Shown: one piece after another, positions 9,345 through 20,479 of the stretch
Layout of the letters: every line of letters begins with the position of its first letter
Position numbering within the stretch: position 1 is the stretch's first letter
NCBI GenBank assembly: GCA_034440575.1
Contig: JAOTOL010001656.1
Span: 3,784,501-3,848,500, forward strand
Length of the DNA: 64,000 nucleotides
Reading direction: 5' to 3'
From: Imbricaverruca yamaguchii
Lineage: Eukaryota > Arthropoda > Thecostraca > Neoverrucidae
The notes under the pieces: generated by a model
What the model was told of the DNA's origin: nothing
Database searches by the model: none
Seen by the model: only the letters and a program-made list of their open reading frames with translations
Made by a program: the position numbers and the translations under genes

Positions 9345-10915
9345 ATGATATGAAGATGATATTTATGCTAGGGTGTTGCGGGAAACTGAAAAGGAACTGG
9401 CATTTCCACTTAGTATAATATTTTGTAGATCAGTTTCACAAAATGAAATTCCAACCGATTGGAAAAGGGCAAATGTAGTTCCTATTTTCAAGAAAGGAGG
9501 AAGAGGGCAAGTTGAAAACTATAGGCCAGTAAGTCTCACATCCCTAGTCTGCAAGGTACTTGATTCAATTATCAAGGTTATAATAGTTAGTTATCTGGAA
9601 GGTAGCAGATTGATTCAAGATACTCAACATGGGTTTAGAAAAGGACGATCGTGTCTCACAAACCTCTTGGACTTTTTGAACTTCGCCACAGAACAATTTG
9701 ATCAGGGAAATCAGGTTGATGTAGCATATCTTGACTTTAGTAAGGCCTTTGACAAAGTACCCCATAAACGGTTAATGATACAGCTTCAGTCCCATGGTAT
9801 TGCAGGTAGCATCTTAAAATGGATAGAGTTGTGGCTTTCAGATAGACAGCAAAGAGTGATGCTAAATGGCACAATGACATCATGGCAAAATGTTTTTAGT
9901 GGAGACCCCAGGGGTCAGTACTGGGGCCACTACTGTTCATTATATTTGTAAATAACATTGAAAGTGGCCTAAGTAGTAAAGTTTTGAAATTTGCGGATGA
10001 TTTGAAGGTCTTTAGGGCAATAACAGGTCAAGATGAGCATATCTCGCTGCAAAAAGACTTAGACGAACTTGTGAAGTGGTCCGAAGAATGGCAAATTAAA
10101 TTTAATTTTGATAAGTGCAAAATCATGCATGTAGGTAAGCAGCATATGAAGGCTCCATACTTGATGGGTGGCCAAGTGCTATCAGTGACTCGACAGGAGA
10201 AGGATTTAGGTGTTATTCTAAACACAAAACTTGGGGTATCAGAACAGACCAAGGAAGCCAGGAAGAAGGCACTGAGAATGTTCAGGGCAATAAATAGGAA
10301 TGTATCATACAGAAGTGAGGAAGTGATCAGGAAGCTTTACTGTGCATACGTCAGGCCACATTTGGAATACTGCATCCAAGCTTGGTCTCCTAGCTATGAA
10401 AAAGATTGTTGGCTTTTAGAGAGAGTACAAAAGAGGGCTACACAAATGGTTAATGACATAAGCAACCTGGCATATGAGGAAAGATTGAAGAAATTGAATA
10501 TGTTTTCACTTAGATATAGAAGGCTGAGAGGAGATCTCATCGAGGTCTTTAAATTTGTTCATGGTCTGGAGAGGGGATACCTTGGGGAAATGTTTGAATT
10601 GAACAGAAATGATGCAATTAGGTGTCATACATTCAAAAATTAAAGTTTACCACAGCAGAACAAGGTTAAGGCAAACTTTCTTCACCAACAGGGTAGTAGA
10701 ACACTGGAACCAGCTGCCAGAAAACATTGTCAGTAGCAGCACATTGAACATCTTTAAAAACAGCATAGACAATCATTATAAGAATAAAGGGCTTGCCTTT
10801 CAGTATTACAGGGAGGGCTGATTGACAGCTTTGGTGGGCAACTGGTTCAGTGTACAGAGTGCAACCAAGAAGGGCCCTTGCGGCTCATAGTTGCACTAAT
10901 CTTTTATGTCTTCAT
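9345..10915 (+). mobile_element. CR1-like non-LTR retrotransposon, 5'-truncated
   Basis: The element begins inside the reverse transcriptase domain near IYARVLRETEKEL and runs to the C-terminal end of the protein at 10821, followed by about 95 bp of 3' sequence ending near TTTATGTCTTCATGTCTTAA. Loss of the 5' endonuclease half is usual for LINE copies. It lies about 70 bp beyond the inner edge of repeat R copy 1. Confidence 0.9.
9352..10821 (+). pseudogene. CR1-like reverse transcriptase, two single-base indels
   Basis: Reverse transcriptase motifs appear in order: DWKRANVVPIFKKGG, NYRPVSLTSLVCKVLD, TQHGFRKGRSCLTNLLDF, motif A YLDFSKAFDKVPH, then motif C KFADDLKVF at about 9990. They are followed by the thumb region (YVRPHLEYCIQAWSP) and the C-terminal FFTNRVVEHWNQLPENIV typical of the CR1 group. 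A one-base loss in the conserved PQGS motif (about 9910) changes the frame just before FADD. One extra A at about 10637 shifts it again near HTFK. Otherwise the protein reads through, so decay is slight. No endonuclease domain is present. Confidence 0.9.
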
Positions 10916-12147
10916 GTCTTAATAATTGCTGTGAAGCGGCACAGCATACGTTCCAAGTGACCAGCCATAGTAAAGCCATACTGAACACATAATTCGACAA
11001 CCGACTACGCCAGCCTGGATGCTCAGGCTGAAAAAAAGATGCGCCATATCCCCAATGCCATGTTAAAAACTGTCGAAACCAGAATTCTTTGGCCAATCGC
11101 AAGACCCTTCAATAAATTTTGAGTGCTTGTGTGTGTGTGTGTGTGTGTGCGTGTGTGTGTATGTGTGTGTGGGAGGGGAGGGGGAGCGGAGGGAAAAAGT
11201 CCTAACTGCTTTTGTGCGACATGAAAGTGCATTAGAATATCAGGGGAATGTCATTTGGTGCATATGGGCATGTCAGTAGTTTTATGTTGTTGTAAATTGT
11301 CTTGATATATTGTATTACCTGTTTTACATCAAAGGACTTCATCTATAATTAAGAGCAAAACATTTCAGTGGTACACACAAAACTTGGCTAAGCAAAACTA
11401 CATGGTACCTGAAACAGAGAGTACAACAACGTATGAACTAGCAAAATATTTATCTGGAGAAGTTGAACGTTATGTGCTTGATTGCCTACCAGGGTATATT
11501 TAGCATGGATAAATAAATCAGGTGCAGTACTGTTGATTCAAGATACCAATGTTGTTCCTATTACACCACACTAAACGAACTCAAGTTCCACATTTTCATA
11601 TACTGGATGGTTCTTAAACAAACAAACAAAATAAAACGGTTGCAATTTCATGCCAAACGCATCTGGCGCGATCGGAACACAGATTTGGCACGACTTTCCA
11701 CACATTATTTTTTAGGGAAGCTCGAAATTGCGTATTGATAAATTCACTCCGCTTAGGAAGGCAAAGGGCGGTGCGGAAAATATCATAGTGATGAACCTGA
11801 AAAAGTGGTTTAACCCGGAAGGTTACTGATCTTGAAGAGAGGGGGCAGACAAACTGGCTTCTGCTTGGAGAAAGTATGGGCTGTGCAGGATGTGGGAAAA
11901 GACGTTCCATTTGTTAGCTTTCTGGCACAGACAAATCGTGGACAATCGCCAGGTCTTCCATCCGACATTGGTTGAAATGTGGCGTGATAATTTCTGAAAA
12001 TAACGATATACAAGTACCCAGCGAGCCGCGTGGTATTCGCCCAGCTCACGAGGCATGCACACACCCGACACAGCCTATCGTCGGTAGCCAATTCAACCAC
12101 ATTCAACTCAGCCATCAGTCCGTGGATCGGAAAATATGAATGCCCCG
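10916..12147. other. Unique sequence with a short (GT)n tract
   Basis: A (GT)n tract with interruptions lies at about 11130-11174. An open minus-strand frame at 11810-12208 has no motif I recognise. I see no further structure. Confidence 0.5.
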
Positions 12148-12395
12148 TGTATGGATCAGCGAATCTTGTCACGAACCTCGGACAGTCGAGGTATTGACCG
12201 TGAATCATACTTATACCCTAGGGCAGTCGAGGTACTGACCGTGAATCATGCTGCTTCCCTAAGGCAGTCGAGGTACTGACCGTGAATCATGCTGCTTCCC
12301 TAGGGCAGTCGAGGTGCTGCTCATGAACCATGCTACTACCCTAGGGCAGTCGAGGTGCTGCTCGTGAATCCTGTCTTGAACCTCTGGCAATCAAG
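12148..12395. repeat. 41-bp minisatellite
   Basis: Five to six units with CAGTCGAGGT at about 12183, 12224, 12265, 12306 and 12347. The spacing is exactly 41 bp. Inner units carry GAATCATGCTGCTTCCCTA and outer units are more diverged. Confidence 0.9.
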
Positions 12396-12461
12396 ACACT
12401 GCCTCGCCGCTATAAGGGTGATGATAAACAACTATCGGGTATGTGAAGGCATAATCAAGCA

Positions 12462-13965
12462 TTGGTCGAATGCTGGCCCGGTCTGGGAATGTTGTGGCGG
12501 CATGTGAGGACGGGATCAATGCCGGCCCAGGCTGGGAATGTTGTGGCGGCATGTGAGGACGGGATCAATGCCGGCCCAGGCTGGGAATGTTGCGGCGGCG
12601 GCGGGCGAGGGCGGGATCAGTGCCGGCCCAGGCTGGGAATGTTGTGGCGGCGGGCGAGGGCGGGATCAGTGCCGGCCCAGGCTGGGAATGTTGTGGCGGC
12701 GGGCGAGGGCGGGATCAGTGCCGGCCCAGGCTGGGAATGTTGTGGCGGCGGGCGAGGGGGGAATGTTGTGGCGGCGGGCGAGGGCGGGATCAGTGCCGGC
12801 CCAGGCTGGGAATGTTGTGGCGGATGGCGAGGGCGGGATCAGTGTCGGCCCAGGCTGGGAATGTTGCGGCGGCGGAGGGTGAGGGCGGATCAGTGCCGGC
12901 CCAGGCTGGGAATGTTGTGGCGGCATGTGAGGACGGGATCAGTGCCGGCCCAGGCTGGGAATGTTGTGGCGGCGGAGGGTGAGGACGGGACCAATGCCGG
13001 CCCAGGCTGGGAATGTTGTGGCGGCATGTGAGGACGGGATCAGTGCCGGCCCAGGCTGGGAATGTTGTGGCGGCGGAGGGTGAGGACGGGACCAATGCCG
13101 GCCCAGGCTGGGAATGTTGTGGCGGCATGTGAGGACGGGATCAGTGCCGGCCCAGGCTGGGAATGTTGTGGCGGCGGAGGGTGAGGACGGGACCAATGCC
13201 GGCCCAGGCTGGGAATGTTGTGGCGGCGGGGGAGGGCGGGATCAGTGCCGGCCCAGGCTGGGAATGTTGTGGCGGCGGATGGTGAGGACGGGACCAATGC
13301 CGGCCCAGGCTGGGAATGTTGTGGCGGCGGGGGAGGGCGGGATCAGTGCCGGCCCAGGCTGGGAATGTTGTGGCGGCGGAGGGTGAGGACGGGACCAATG
13401 CCGGCCCAGGCTGGGAATGTTGTGGCGGCGGGCGAGGGCGGGATCAGTGCCGGCCCAGGCTGGGAATGTTGTGGCGGCGGGGGGGGCGGGATCAGTGCCG
13501 GCCCAGCCTGGGAATGTTGTGGCGGGGGAAGGCGGATCGGCCCGGCTGGGATGTTGTGCGGCGGGGGGGGGGCGGCCCAGGCTGGGAATGTTGTGGCGGC
13601 GGGGGAGGGCGGGATCAGTGTCGGCCCAGGCTGGGAATGTTGTGGCGGCGGAGGGTGAGGACGGGACCAATGCCGGCCCAGGCTGGGAATGTTGTGGCGG
13701 GGGGGGAGGGCGGGATCAGTGCCGGCCCAGGCTGGGAATGTTGTGGCGGCGGGCGAGGGCGGGATCAGTGTCGGCCCAGGCTGGGAATGTTGTGGCGGCG
13801 GGGGAGGGCGGGATCAGTGCCGGCCCAGGCTGGGAATGTTGTGGCGGCGGATTAGGACAGGATTAGTGCCGGCCCAGGTTGGGAATGTTGTGGCGGCGGA
13901 GGGTGAGGACGGGATCAGTGCCGGCCCAGGTTGGGAATGTTGTGGCGGCGGGCCAGGGCAGCGTC
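12462..13965. repeat. ~50-bp GC-rich minisatellite with higher-order structure
   Basis: About 30 units share GCCGGCCCAGGCTGGGAATG followed by TTGTGGCGGC and a variable linker. Linker types are CATGTGAGGACGGGATCA, GGGCGAGGGCGGGATCA and GGAGGGTGAGGACGGGACCA. From 12939 to 13400 the linkers alternate, giving a 101-bp two-unit period. Near 13530-13590 the array is locally degraded. Long frames here on both strands are repeat-derived. Confidence 0.95.
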
Positions 13966-14644
13966 AGGTGGCGGTATGCTTGTCGCTCCCCTCCCCAAGT
14001 GCCCACCGTCACGTCTCAGATATCCCACACACCACAGGGCGGAGAGACAACACACGGTACGGCCCAACTGTGATGGATGTCGCAGCCTAGTCTCGGATCG
14101 TGACTCTACTAGCCTCACAACTAACCGTGTTCGTTCTTATCTACCGTATGTCATGAGCTGATAGTGTGGCTGTTCTTACAGTGCAACTGAACACGTGAAC
14201 GACTAAACACGGGCTAAACACGGAAAAACACGGATTGTGGCTAATTATTGACCAAATTCCAGCACATTTTAGATTGTCGTACTCCGGAAAGACATACTTC
14301 TTCATCGCGGTTTTGATTCGCAGTATCCTTTAAAATATATTTCCTGACTTTCTGTAAAATATTTTCAATTTTAGGCCATCATTTCAGTGGTACGCCTGTC
14401 TCTATAATGATATTGCTAACATATTCACTAATCATCAATTGGTGCTTAATTTACATTGAGTGGGGCGAATGGAGATGGAAAGCACATATTCGTGCTCTGA
14501 AAACATCTATTATAGGTTGTGCAATGTGCTGATTGTGTCACGCGTACCCGGTTTTCACGAATAGCTATAAAAATAATTGCTAGCTAGTAGCGAATTAATT
14601 CAGCTGACATGTATGAAGCCATTAATGCGTGCATGAACGCGGAC
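13966..14644. other. Unique sequence, nothing recognised
   Basis: GC falls sharply after the minisatellite. No coding or repeat signal was recognised. Confidence 0.5.
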
Positions 14645-14892
14645 CAGTGGCGCAGTCAGAATTTTCCTAAGGGGGAGGCCCGACCCCCTACAATTTTATA
14701 AAACAGAGAAAGCTTTCAGCGAGCGAAATGCGCCGAAGCTTTTGGGTTTTGCGTGGTGAAAATATCAATTACCGTTTGATCTGATTACCTGTTTGATTGA
14801 TCTGTTTGATCAATTACCGTTTGATCTGGTGTATCTTTGGTTGCTAAGGGGACGGTGACCCCCCTCCTCCTCACCCCTTAGTTGCACCTCTG
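14645..14892. mobile_element. Possible hAT-like MITE, 248 bp
   Basis: The left end CAGTGGCGCAGTCAG is loosely mirrored by the right end TAGTTGCACCTCTG, whose complement is CAGAGGTGCAACTA. Both ends continue into G- or C-rich blocks of the AAGGGG type. The eight flanking bases are ACGCGGAC on the left and GTGTGGAC on the right, a five-of-eight match. CAGTGGCG ends are common among hAT-type MITEs. The match is imperfect, so this is tentative. Confidence 0.35.
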
Positions 14893-15655
14893 GTGTGGAC
14901 TCAAGTTCTGGCGAATTCCTTCAGTAGGCACATATCACGCCACTAATGCATGCATACGTGAGGACTCTTGAGTTCTCGTGGATCCTTCAGTTCATGACAC
15001 AGCTTGTGCCTCTCACCCTTGATGCGAATACAAATGGTACGGTGCTACATTTTACCTATGGCCATCCGGGGTGAAGGGATGGCTTTGATTCTCGAGGATT
15101 TTCGTCTATGATTTGAGGACAGCATTTTGCTATCGCACAAGATGTGATGCTACCTAAGGTAGTTGAAGTCAGCTTACATGGCAACCACTTGCTTCAGTGG
15201 CACGGCAACTGGTAACGATTGCAAGCATGCGTTTGACCTTGCCTACCGCGGTAGTCATCAGGCCTCCTCAAGCAAGGCTTTGATGGCTCTCTCGACGGCC
15301 AGCAGATCTGGCGGAGAGGCGCAGATAGGAGCTCAGCCTATTGTCGTCATGGTGAGCACACTGTTCAAAACAAGTAGATGGAAGTACTGCGGTCTCTTCC
15401 ACGGCAAATCATATCCTACAGGACAAACACTCGTATTAGCATAACAAGTGCCTTCTCAGATCATCCGACCACGTGAAATAGCAGTCCAACTGCCGATAAG
15501 ATGGTGATGTGCCAGGTGTTCGTCGCTAACATTTGGTAGCTTGATAGGAGGTAAATGTCACTTGTACTTTGTGCGCCATGACGCCTGTGGTATAAGCCGT
15601 GGTATAATCGTGGGGTTTCTATCTGTTGGTCTGCCGCTTCCAAACGTAAGCGACT
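14893..15655. other. Unique sequence, nothing recognised
   Basis: A 93-codon plus-strand frame at 15163-15444 has no recognisable motif. No other structure was seen. Confidence 0.45.
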
Positions 15656-16408
15656 TTGTTGTGACATCACCTGGCTGGAGGTGCCCCAGTGTAGCATCAC
15701 CTGGCTGGAGGTTTCCCAGTGTAGCATCACCTGGCTGGAGGTTCCCAGTGTATCACCACCTGGCTGGAGTTTCCTCGGTGTAGCATCATCTGGCTGGTGG
15801 TGCTCCGGTGTAGCATCACCTGGCTAGAGGTGCCCCAGTGCAGCATCACCTAACTGAAGGTGTACAGTGTAACATGACCTGGCTGGATGTGCCCCGGAGT
15901 AGCATCACCTGGCTGGAGGTGCCCCGGAGTAGCATCACCTGGCTGGAGGTGCCCCGGAGTAGCATCACCTGGCTGGAGGTGCCCCGGAGTAGCATCACCT
16001 GGCTGGAGGTGCCCCAGAGTAGCATCACCTGGCTGGAGGTGCCCCGGAGTAGCATCACCTGGCTGGAGGTGCCCCAGAGTAGCATCACCTGGCTGGAGGT
16101 GCCCCGGAGTATCATCACCTGGCTGGAGGTGCCCCGGAGTAGCATCACCTGGCTGGAGGTGCCCCGGAGTAGCATCACCTGGCTGGAGGTGCCCCGGAGT
16201 AGCATCACCTGGCTGGAGGTGCCCCAGAGTAGCATCACCTGGCTGGAGGTGCCCCGGAGTAGCATCACCTGGCTGGAGGTGCCCCGGAGTAGCATCACCT
16301 GGCTGGAGGTGCCCCAGAGTAGCATCACCTGGCTGGAGGTGCCCCGGAGTAGCATCACCTGGCTGGAGGTGCCCCGGAGTAGCATCACCTGGCTGGAGGT
16401 GCCCCGCC
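15656..16408. repeat. 30-bp minisatellite, highly homogeneous
   Basis: About 25 units of GTAGCATCACCTGGCTGGAG plus GTGCCCCGGA. Units before about 15890 are diverged and units after it are near-identical, with a G/A variant in CCCCGGA/CCCCAGA. Each unit contains CACCTGGCTGGAGGTG, an inverted CACCT/AGGTG pair. The 30-bp unit keeps frames open, so predicted peptides such as SSITWLEVPR are not a gene. Confidence 0.96.
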
Positions 16409-17415
16409 ACCTGTCGTCACCTGTGCGGGCGGCAGTCGCCTGACCAGCTGACACGGACGTAACCTCGCAAGGACGGCGCCGCGCCGGATGTCCGGTCATT
16501 GGGTGGCGCCCGCATGGAAGGGCCATTGGCCACGCGACCTTGCGGCAGTCTGGCGGCCAGTTCCAGGGACAGCACCCCCTCCCCGGCCCACAGAGCCGCC
16601 CCCCCCAAAAACCACCCCCAAAAAAAAATTCCTTTGGAAGATATTTCTGATACAAATCCCGGCCCACCGTCGAAGACTTGGCGACACTTGTCAGATATTC
16701 ATGGAATCGGTTGGTGGTAGCCCTAAATCAGGCCGCTGACCCCAGTCTGTGTAAACGGCATGCCTTGCAGGGTAGCGTACGAAAATCTGCTTGTCTCCAC
16801 GGATGAAACCGGCTTGGATTTGAGACATGGAATGTGGCGCCTTTTGTCACGCGATCCTGCACCCATCCGGAAGTGAATCGATGGCATCGCCACAGTCTTC
16901 ACCTCGACCTCATGTGCTGGCCGTATAAGCTGCGGTCATCGAATTTTCTTTTGCCACCCGCTTACGTTTTCGCTTGTACCAGATGAGTCTACATGTACTG
17001 TGGCTAGTTTGTTGATCGGTGATGAAGAGCATTCTAAAGCCGCGGCGGTGACGTTTCATGGCCAGTGTGTATGTTTGCACTGCATTTGAACATCTTGTCT
17101 TTCCACCAAGACTCGTTGAGACATTCCTGGTGGTAAAACAAGTGAGTTCTGCATTGGACCCTGTTGAAACACCACGCTTCAATACCACATTATTGGTTAC
17201 AGCTGATCCCCAGCAGCCATAAACATATTGTCACATTAATAAGAGTCACGGCAGCACTTTTCTGCCCTGTTCTACCGACCCACTATGACTCGAGAAGCCA
17301 TACGAATTCGCAGCCTGATTACGAGGTAGATGCTGAAGCCTGCTTATATGGAATGGGCCGATGCTGAGCGCAACGGCCTTGGACGAGTTGTCGCCGTCTG
17401 GCGGAGATCAAGAGC
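16409..17415. other. CpG-rich segment, then unique sequence
   Basis: About 16410-16620 is rich in CpG and contains two inverted CCAAT-type motifs (CATTGGGTGG near 16497 and CCATTGGCC near 16524). No transcript start or gene can be tied to it. The remainder shows nothing recognisable. Confidence 0.35.
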
Positions 17416-17680
17416 AGGCTGTGCAGCCCGCTGCCAACACGGCTGCCAACAGCAAGCTGTGCAGGCCGCTGCCAACACGACTGCACAGCAGGCTGTGCAG
17501 CCCGCTGCGACACGACTGCACAGCAGGCTGTGCAGGCCGCTGCCAACACGACTGCACAGCAGGCTGTGCAGGCCGCTGCGACACGACTTCACAGCAGGCT
17601 GTGCAGGCCGCTGCGACACGACTTCACAGCAGGCTGTGCAGGCCGCTGCTAACACGACTTCACAGCCTGCGACCGCTGGC
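17416..17680. repeat. 36-bp minisatellite
   Basis: About seven units of GCCGCTGCCAACACGACTGC followed by ACAGCAGGCTGTGCAG. The period is 36 bp (for example CCGCTGC at 17466 and 17502). Variants are GACACGACT and TTCACAGC. Confidence 0.88.
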
Positions 17681-17694
17681 CAGGGGCACTGGCC

Positions 17695-17945
17695 CGCTGC
17701 TCGCTGCAGGGCTCGTCGCTGCAGTACTCGCCGCTGCAGGGCTCGCCGCTGCAGTGCTCGCCGCTGCAGTGCTCGCCGCTGCACTGCTCGCTTCTGCAGT
17801 GCTCGCCACTGCAATCCTCGCCGCTGCAGTGCTCTTCGCTGCACTGCTCACCGCTGCAGTGCTCGCCGCTGCAGTACTCACCGCTGCAGTACTCGCCGCT
17901 GCAGTGCTCGCCGTTGCAGTACTCGCCGCTGCAGTGCTAGACTCC
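17695..17945. repeat. 15-bp minisatellite
   Basis: About 16 units of CGCTGCAGTGCTCGC with small variants, 15 bp apart (17702, 17717, 17732, 17747 and so on). It directly follows the 36-bp array and shares its GCCGCTGC core. Confidence 0.92.
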
Positions 17946-18160
17946 ACAGTACTGGCCGCTGCAGTGTTCCGCCAGTGTTCACGTTGCAGACGATCTTAAT
18001 TTCCATCTAAGGTTAAACGAGGTTGGCTTCGAAGGACCGCGCCAATTCAAATCAGTTAATCATGTCTGCTTAGCGTGGTCCACATGAAACACGCACCCCG
18101 GACTGAGATGTGCTCCTCACAGAAGGGAGCGAGCCGAAACCATGCATGGCATGTACTAAT

Positions 18161-18260
18161 GAGTCAGCCCCACTGCAGTGGGACTGACTCGGCAGTGAAT
18201 GCCACCCATAATAATTCCAGCCAGTGCACTGGTCATAATTGAGACTCGGCTGCGCAGCCG
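18161..18260. other. Cluster of three palindromes
   Basis: 18161-18190 is a 30-base palindrome with one mismatch, centred on CTGCAG: GAGTCAGCCCCACTG / CAGTGGGACTGACTC. 18221-18232 is a perfect palindrome, CCAGTGCACTGG. 18247-18260 is a perfect palindrome, CGGCTGCGCAGCCG. No gene adjoins them. Confidence 0.85.
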
Positions 18261-18444
18261 ACATCCTTGCCAGGAAATACCCGAGGGGAATCTGCAGACA
18301 TACCTGTGCTCCATCACATATACTTCAATCGTCTATACAATGAAGTAGTTAAGTGACTATACGGCGACAGAAATTGGTGCCCTTGAACAGTTATTTGGCG
18401 GTGATCGGAGACCATGCATGGACTCTGCTCATGAGATCGACACA

Positions 18445-19345
18445 AGTGGTTGGGAAAGAAGCCACTATTGCACCAGGCCAACTTAACCCGCGCAGTCTCG
18501 GGGGTCTTCAACCACCCCTCCCTCAGGTTTTCCGCGGATAGTGAAAAAAGCGGCGCGCGGCAGCTCGCCAAAATTTGGCATAGCTTTTTCCACATCAATT
18601 TTGCATGTTGTGTCAAACTTTTGAAGTAATGTCATCTAGGGTCAACGAGTGAGTCTAGGTCAAGTTAGGTCACCTCCACAAGTGTTCGATCAGTCGTCAC
18701 GCTTTAACGGATACTGATATTTTAATGAAACTTTGAACTTTTGCTTAACCTTAGGGATGCAACAAAACCTACGTGAGGGAGTTTTGTTCGTTTTTGACCA
18801 CTTATTTATTAGTTTTGCATATTTGCCCATTTTAGTTCAAATAGAAGATTCTGGCTAAAGTAAGCACTTTTTGTAAGTGCAAGTTGACTTCGAACAACGT
18901 TTTTCGGTTCGCTCTACCCAATAGAAAAGGAAAATTAAAGGCAACTTGAAAACTGCAAATTTCGAACTTTCCAAAAAAAATTGGGGGTTGTCCAATAAAT
19001 TATGGCCCTCGTCGATTTTGCTCTCCTTTTCCAATTCCAAATAATTTTTGTTTTGCTTCAAATATACCCAAAATGAACTCCCAGAGCCAAAAACATAATG
19101 CAACACGTGAAAATCTAGGCCCCCTAGTGACGTCACTTTTGTGGATTTTTTCGGGGGTGGTTCTTTCAGGAACTACTCGTCGAGGGCTTTCCGATGGCAC
19201 CTCTTTCGTTTTCGTGCGGTGCTTAGTTTGTATTTTAGAGGAGGTTCCTATTAGCCCCCCGAGAAGGGGTGTGAGGATCTGACCGGAGATATGGAGCAGG
19301 TTAATCGGTGGAGGTTGCAATTCAACAATATAATAATTTAGTTTG
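18445..19345 (-). repeat. Repeat R, copy 2 (inverted relative to 8346-9275)
   Basis: Reverse-complement partner of R copy 1 over about 0.9 kb, with the R start at the outer edge (19345) and the R end at the inner edge (18445). No coding frame of note. Confidence 0.78.
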
Positions 19346-19579
19346 AGCATATTGGCATCATCTCAAAAGATGTTTTTGCTAAGTACTGCTTTTTCTGCTT
19401 CGGGTTGTGAAAACCACCCAATCTCGACTTTCTTTAACCATCCATTTTATAATTATGCAATGGATTATTCACCCAGCATCATTGATCATTGACTCGCCGC
19501 CCCTCAACTTCAACCTCAACTGCAGCAGATGAGTACAGATGTACGGAGAGTACAGATGTAAAACATCCGTAAATACGAC

Positions 19580-19925
19580 TACGTGCGGCGCGATGGAGGT
19601 TGGGTGACGCGCGTGATCGGCGACCCCTGTCGGCGCGGTGGAGGTCGGGTTACGGGAGACCCCTGTCGGCGCGGTGGAGGTCGGGTAACGGGCGACCCCT
19701 GTCGGCGCGGTGGAGGTCGGGTGACGGGAAACTCCTGTAGACGCGGTGGAGGTCGGGTGACGGGCGACCCCTGTCGGCGCGGTGGAGGTCGGGTGACGGG
19801 CGACCCCTGTCGGCGCGGTGGAGGTCGGGTGATGGGCGACCCCTGTCGGCGCGGTGGAGGTCGGGTAACGGGCGACCCCTGTCGGCGCGGTGGAGGTCGG
19901 GTGACGGGAGACCCCTGTCGAAGAG
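19580..19925. repeat. 36-bp minisatellite
   Basis: About nine units of CGACCCCTGTCGGCGCGGTG followed by GAGGTCGGGTGACGGG. Period 36 bp. A diverged unit near 19730 reads AAACTCCTGTAGACG. The period is divisible by three, so the open frames are not evidence of a gene. Confidence 0.95.
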
Positions 19926-20479
19926 ACTGTTCGCCGCCCTCGAGCTTGGCCGCTAGCCGTTCCAGAAATGGTCCGCAGAGCTGGAACGGTCTCAATTCAG
20001 TCACGTACAATCAAACAGTGTTTGATGCACACTAGCTTGATTATGTCATAATATACATTGTGCATTTTCTCTCTATCGTGCCTATTTTCCAATTTTGAAA
20101 TTGTTTTCCATCTTGTATGATGTGCTACCCAAGATGTCGTAGACCGTTACACTCGCTGGGTTTCTCGATCAGAACGAGTGGTAGCGCCTTGCTATTTCAT
20201 TGTTTTAGCAGCTGACTAGAAATACTTGGTGAGTATGGCGACTGTTCGGTTGATATCTTTGTTTGATCCAAATCAACTGGATTCCTGGGTGAACGATATA
20301 CTAGCTAATCGTAAACCAGAATCACAACTATGTTTCAGAAACTGAGATAGTGAATGGCCCAATTATTGTGATGTTTCGTACATAAAACAAACTGGATTGC
20401 TGTTTTATTGTTTAATTTCTGCTTTCAATTGTGGAAAGTGGGAGGAAATTGCAACCGTCGGTCCCCACTAACCTCTGCG
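19926..20479. other. Unique sequence, nothing recognised
   Basis: No repeat unit or protein motif was recognised between the 36-bp array and the following coding-like remnant. Confidence 0.45.

Noticed and set aside
12462..13866. Glycine/alanine-rich frames on both strands
   Set aside because: Minisatellite-derived. Frames change whenever unit length changes.
15838..16667. Possible repetitive structural protein (SSITWLEVPR repeats)
   Set aside because: The 30-bp unit keeps frames open on both strands. No signal peptide or unique domain.
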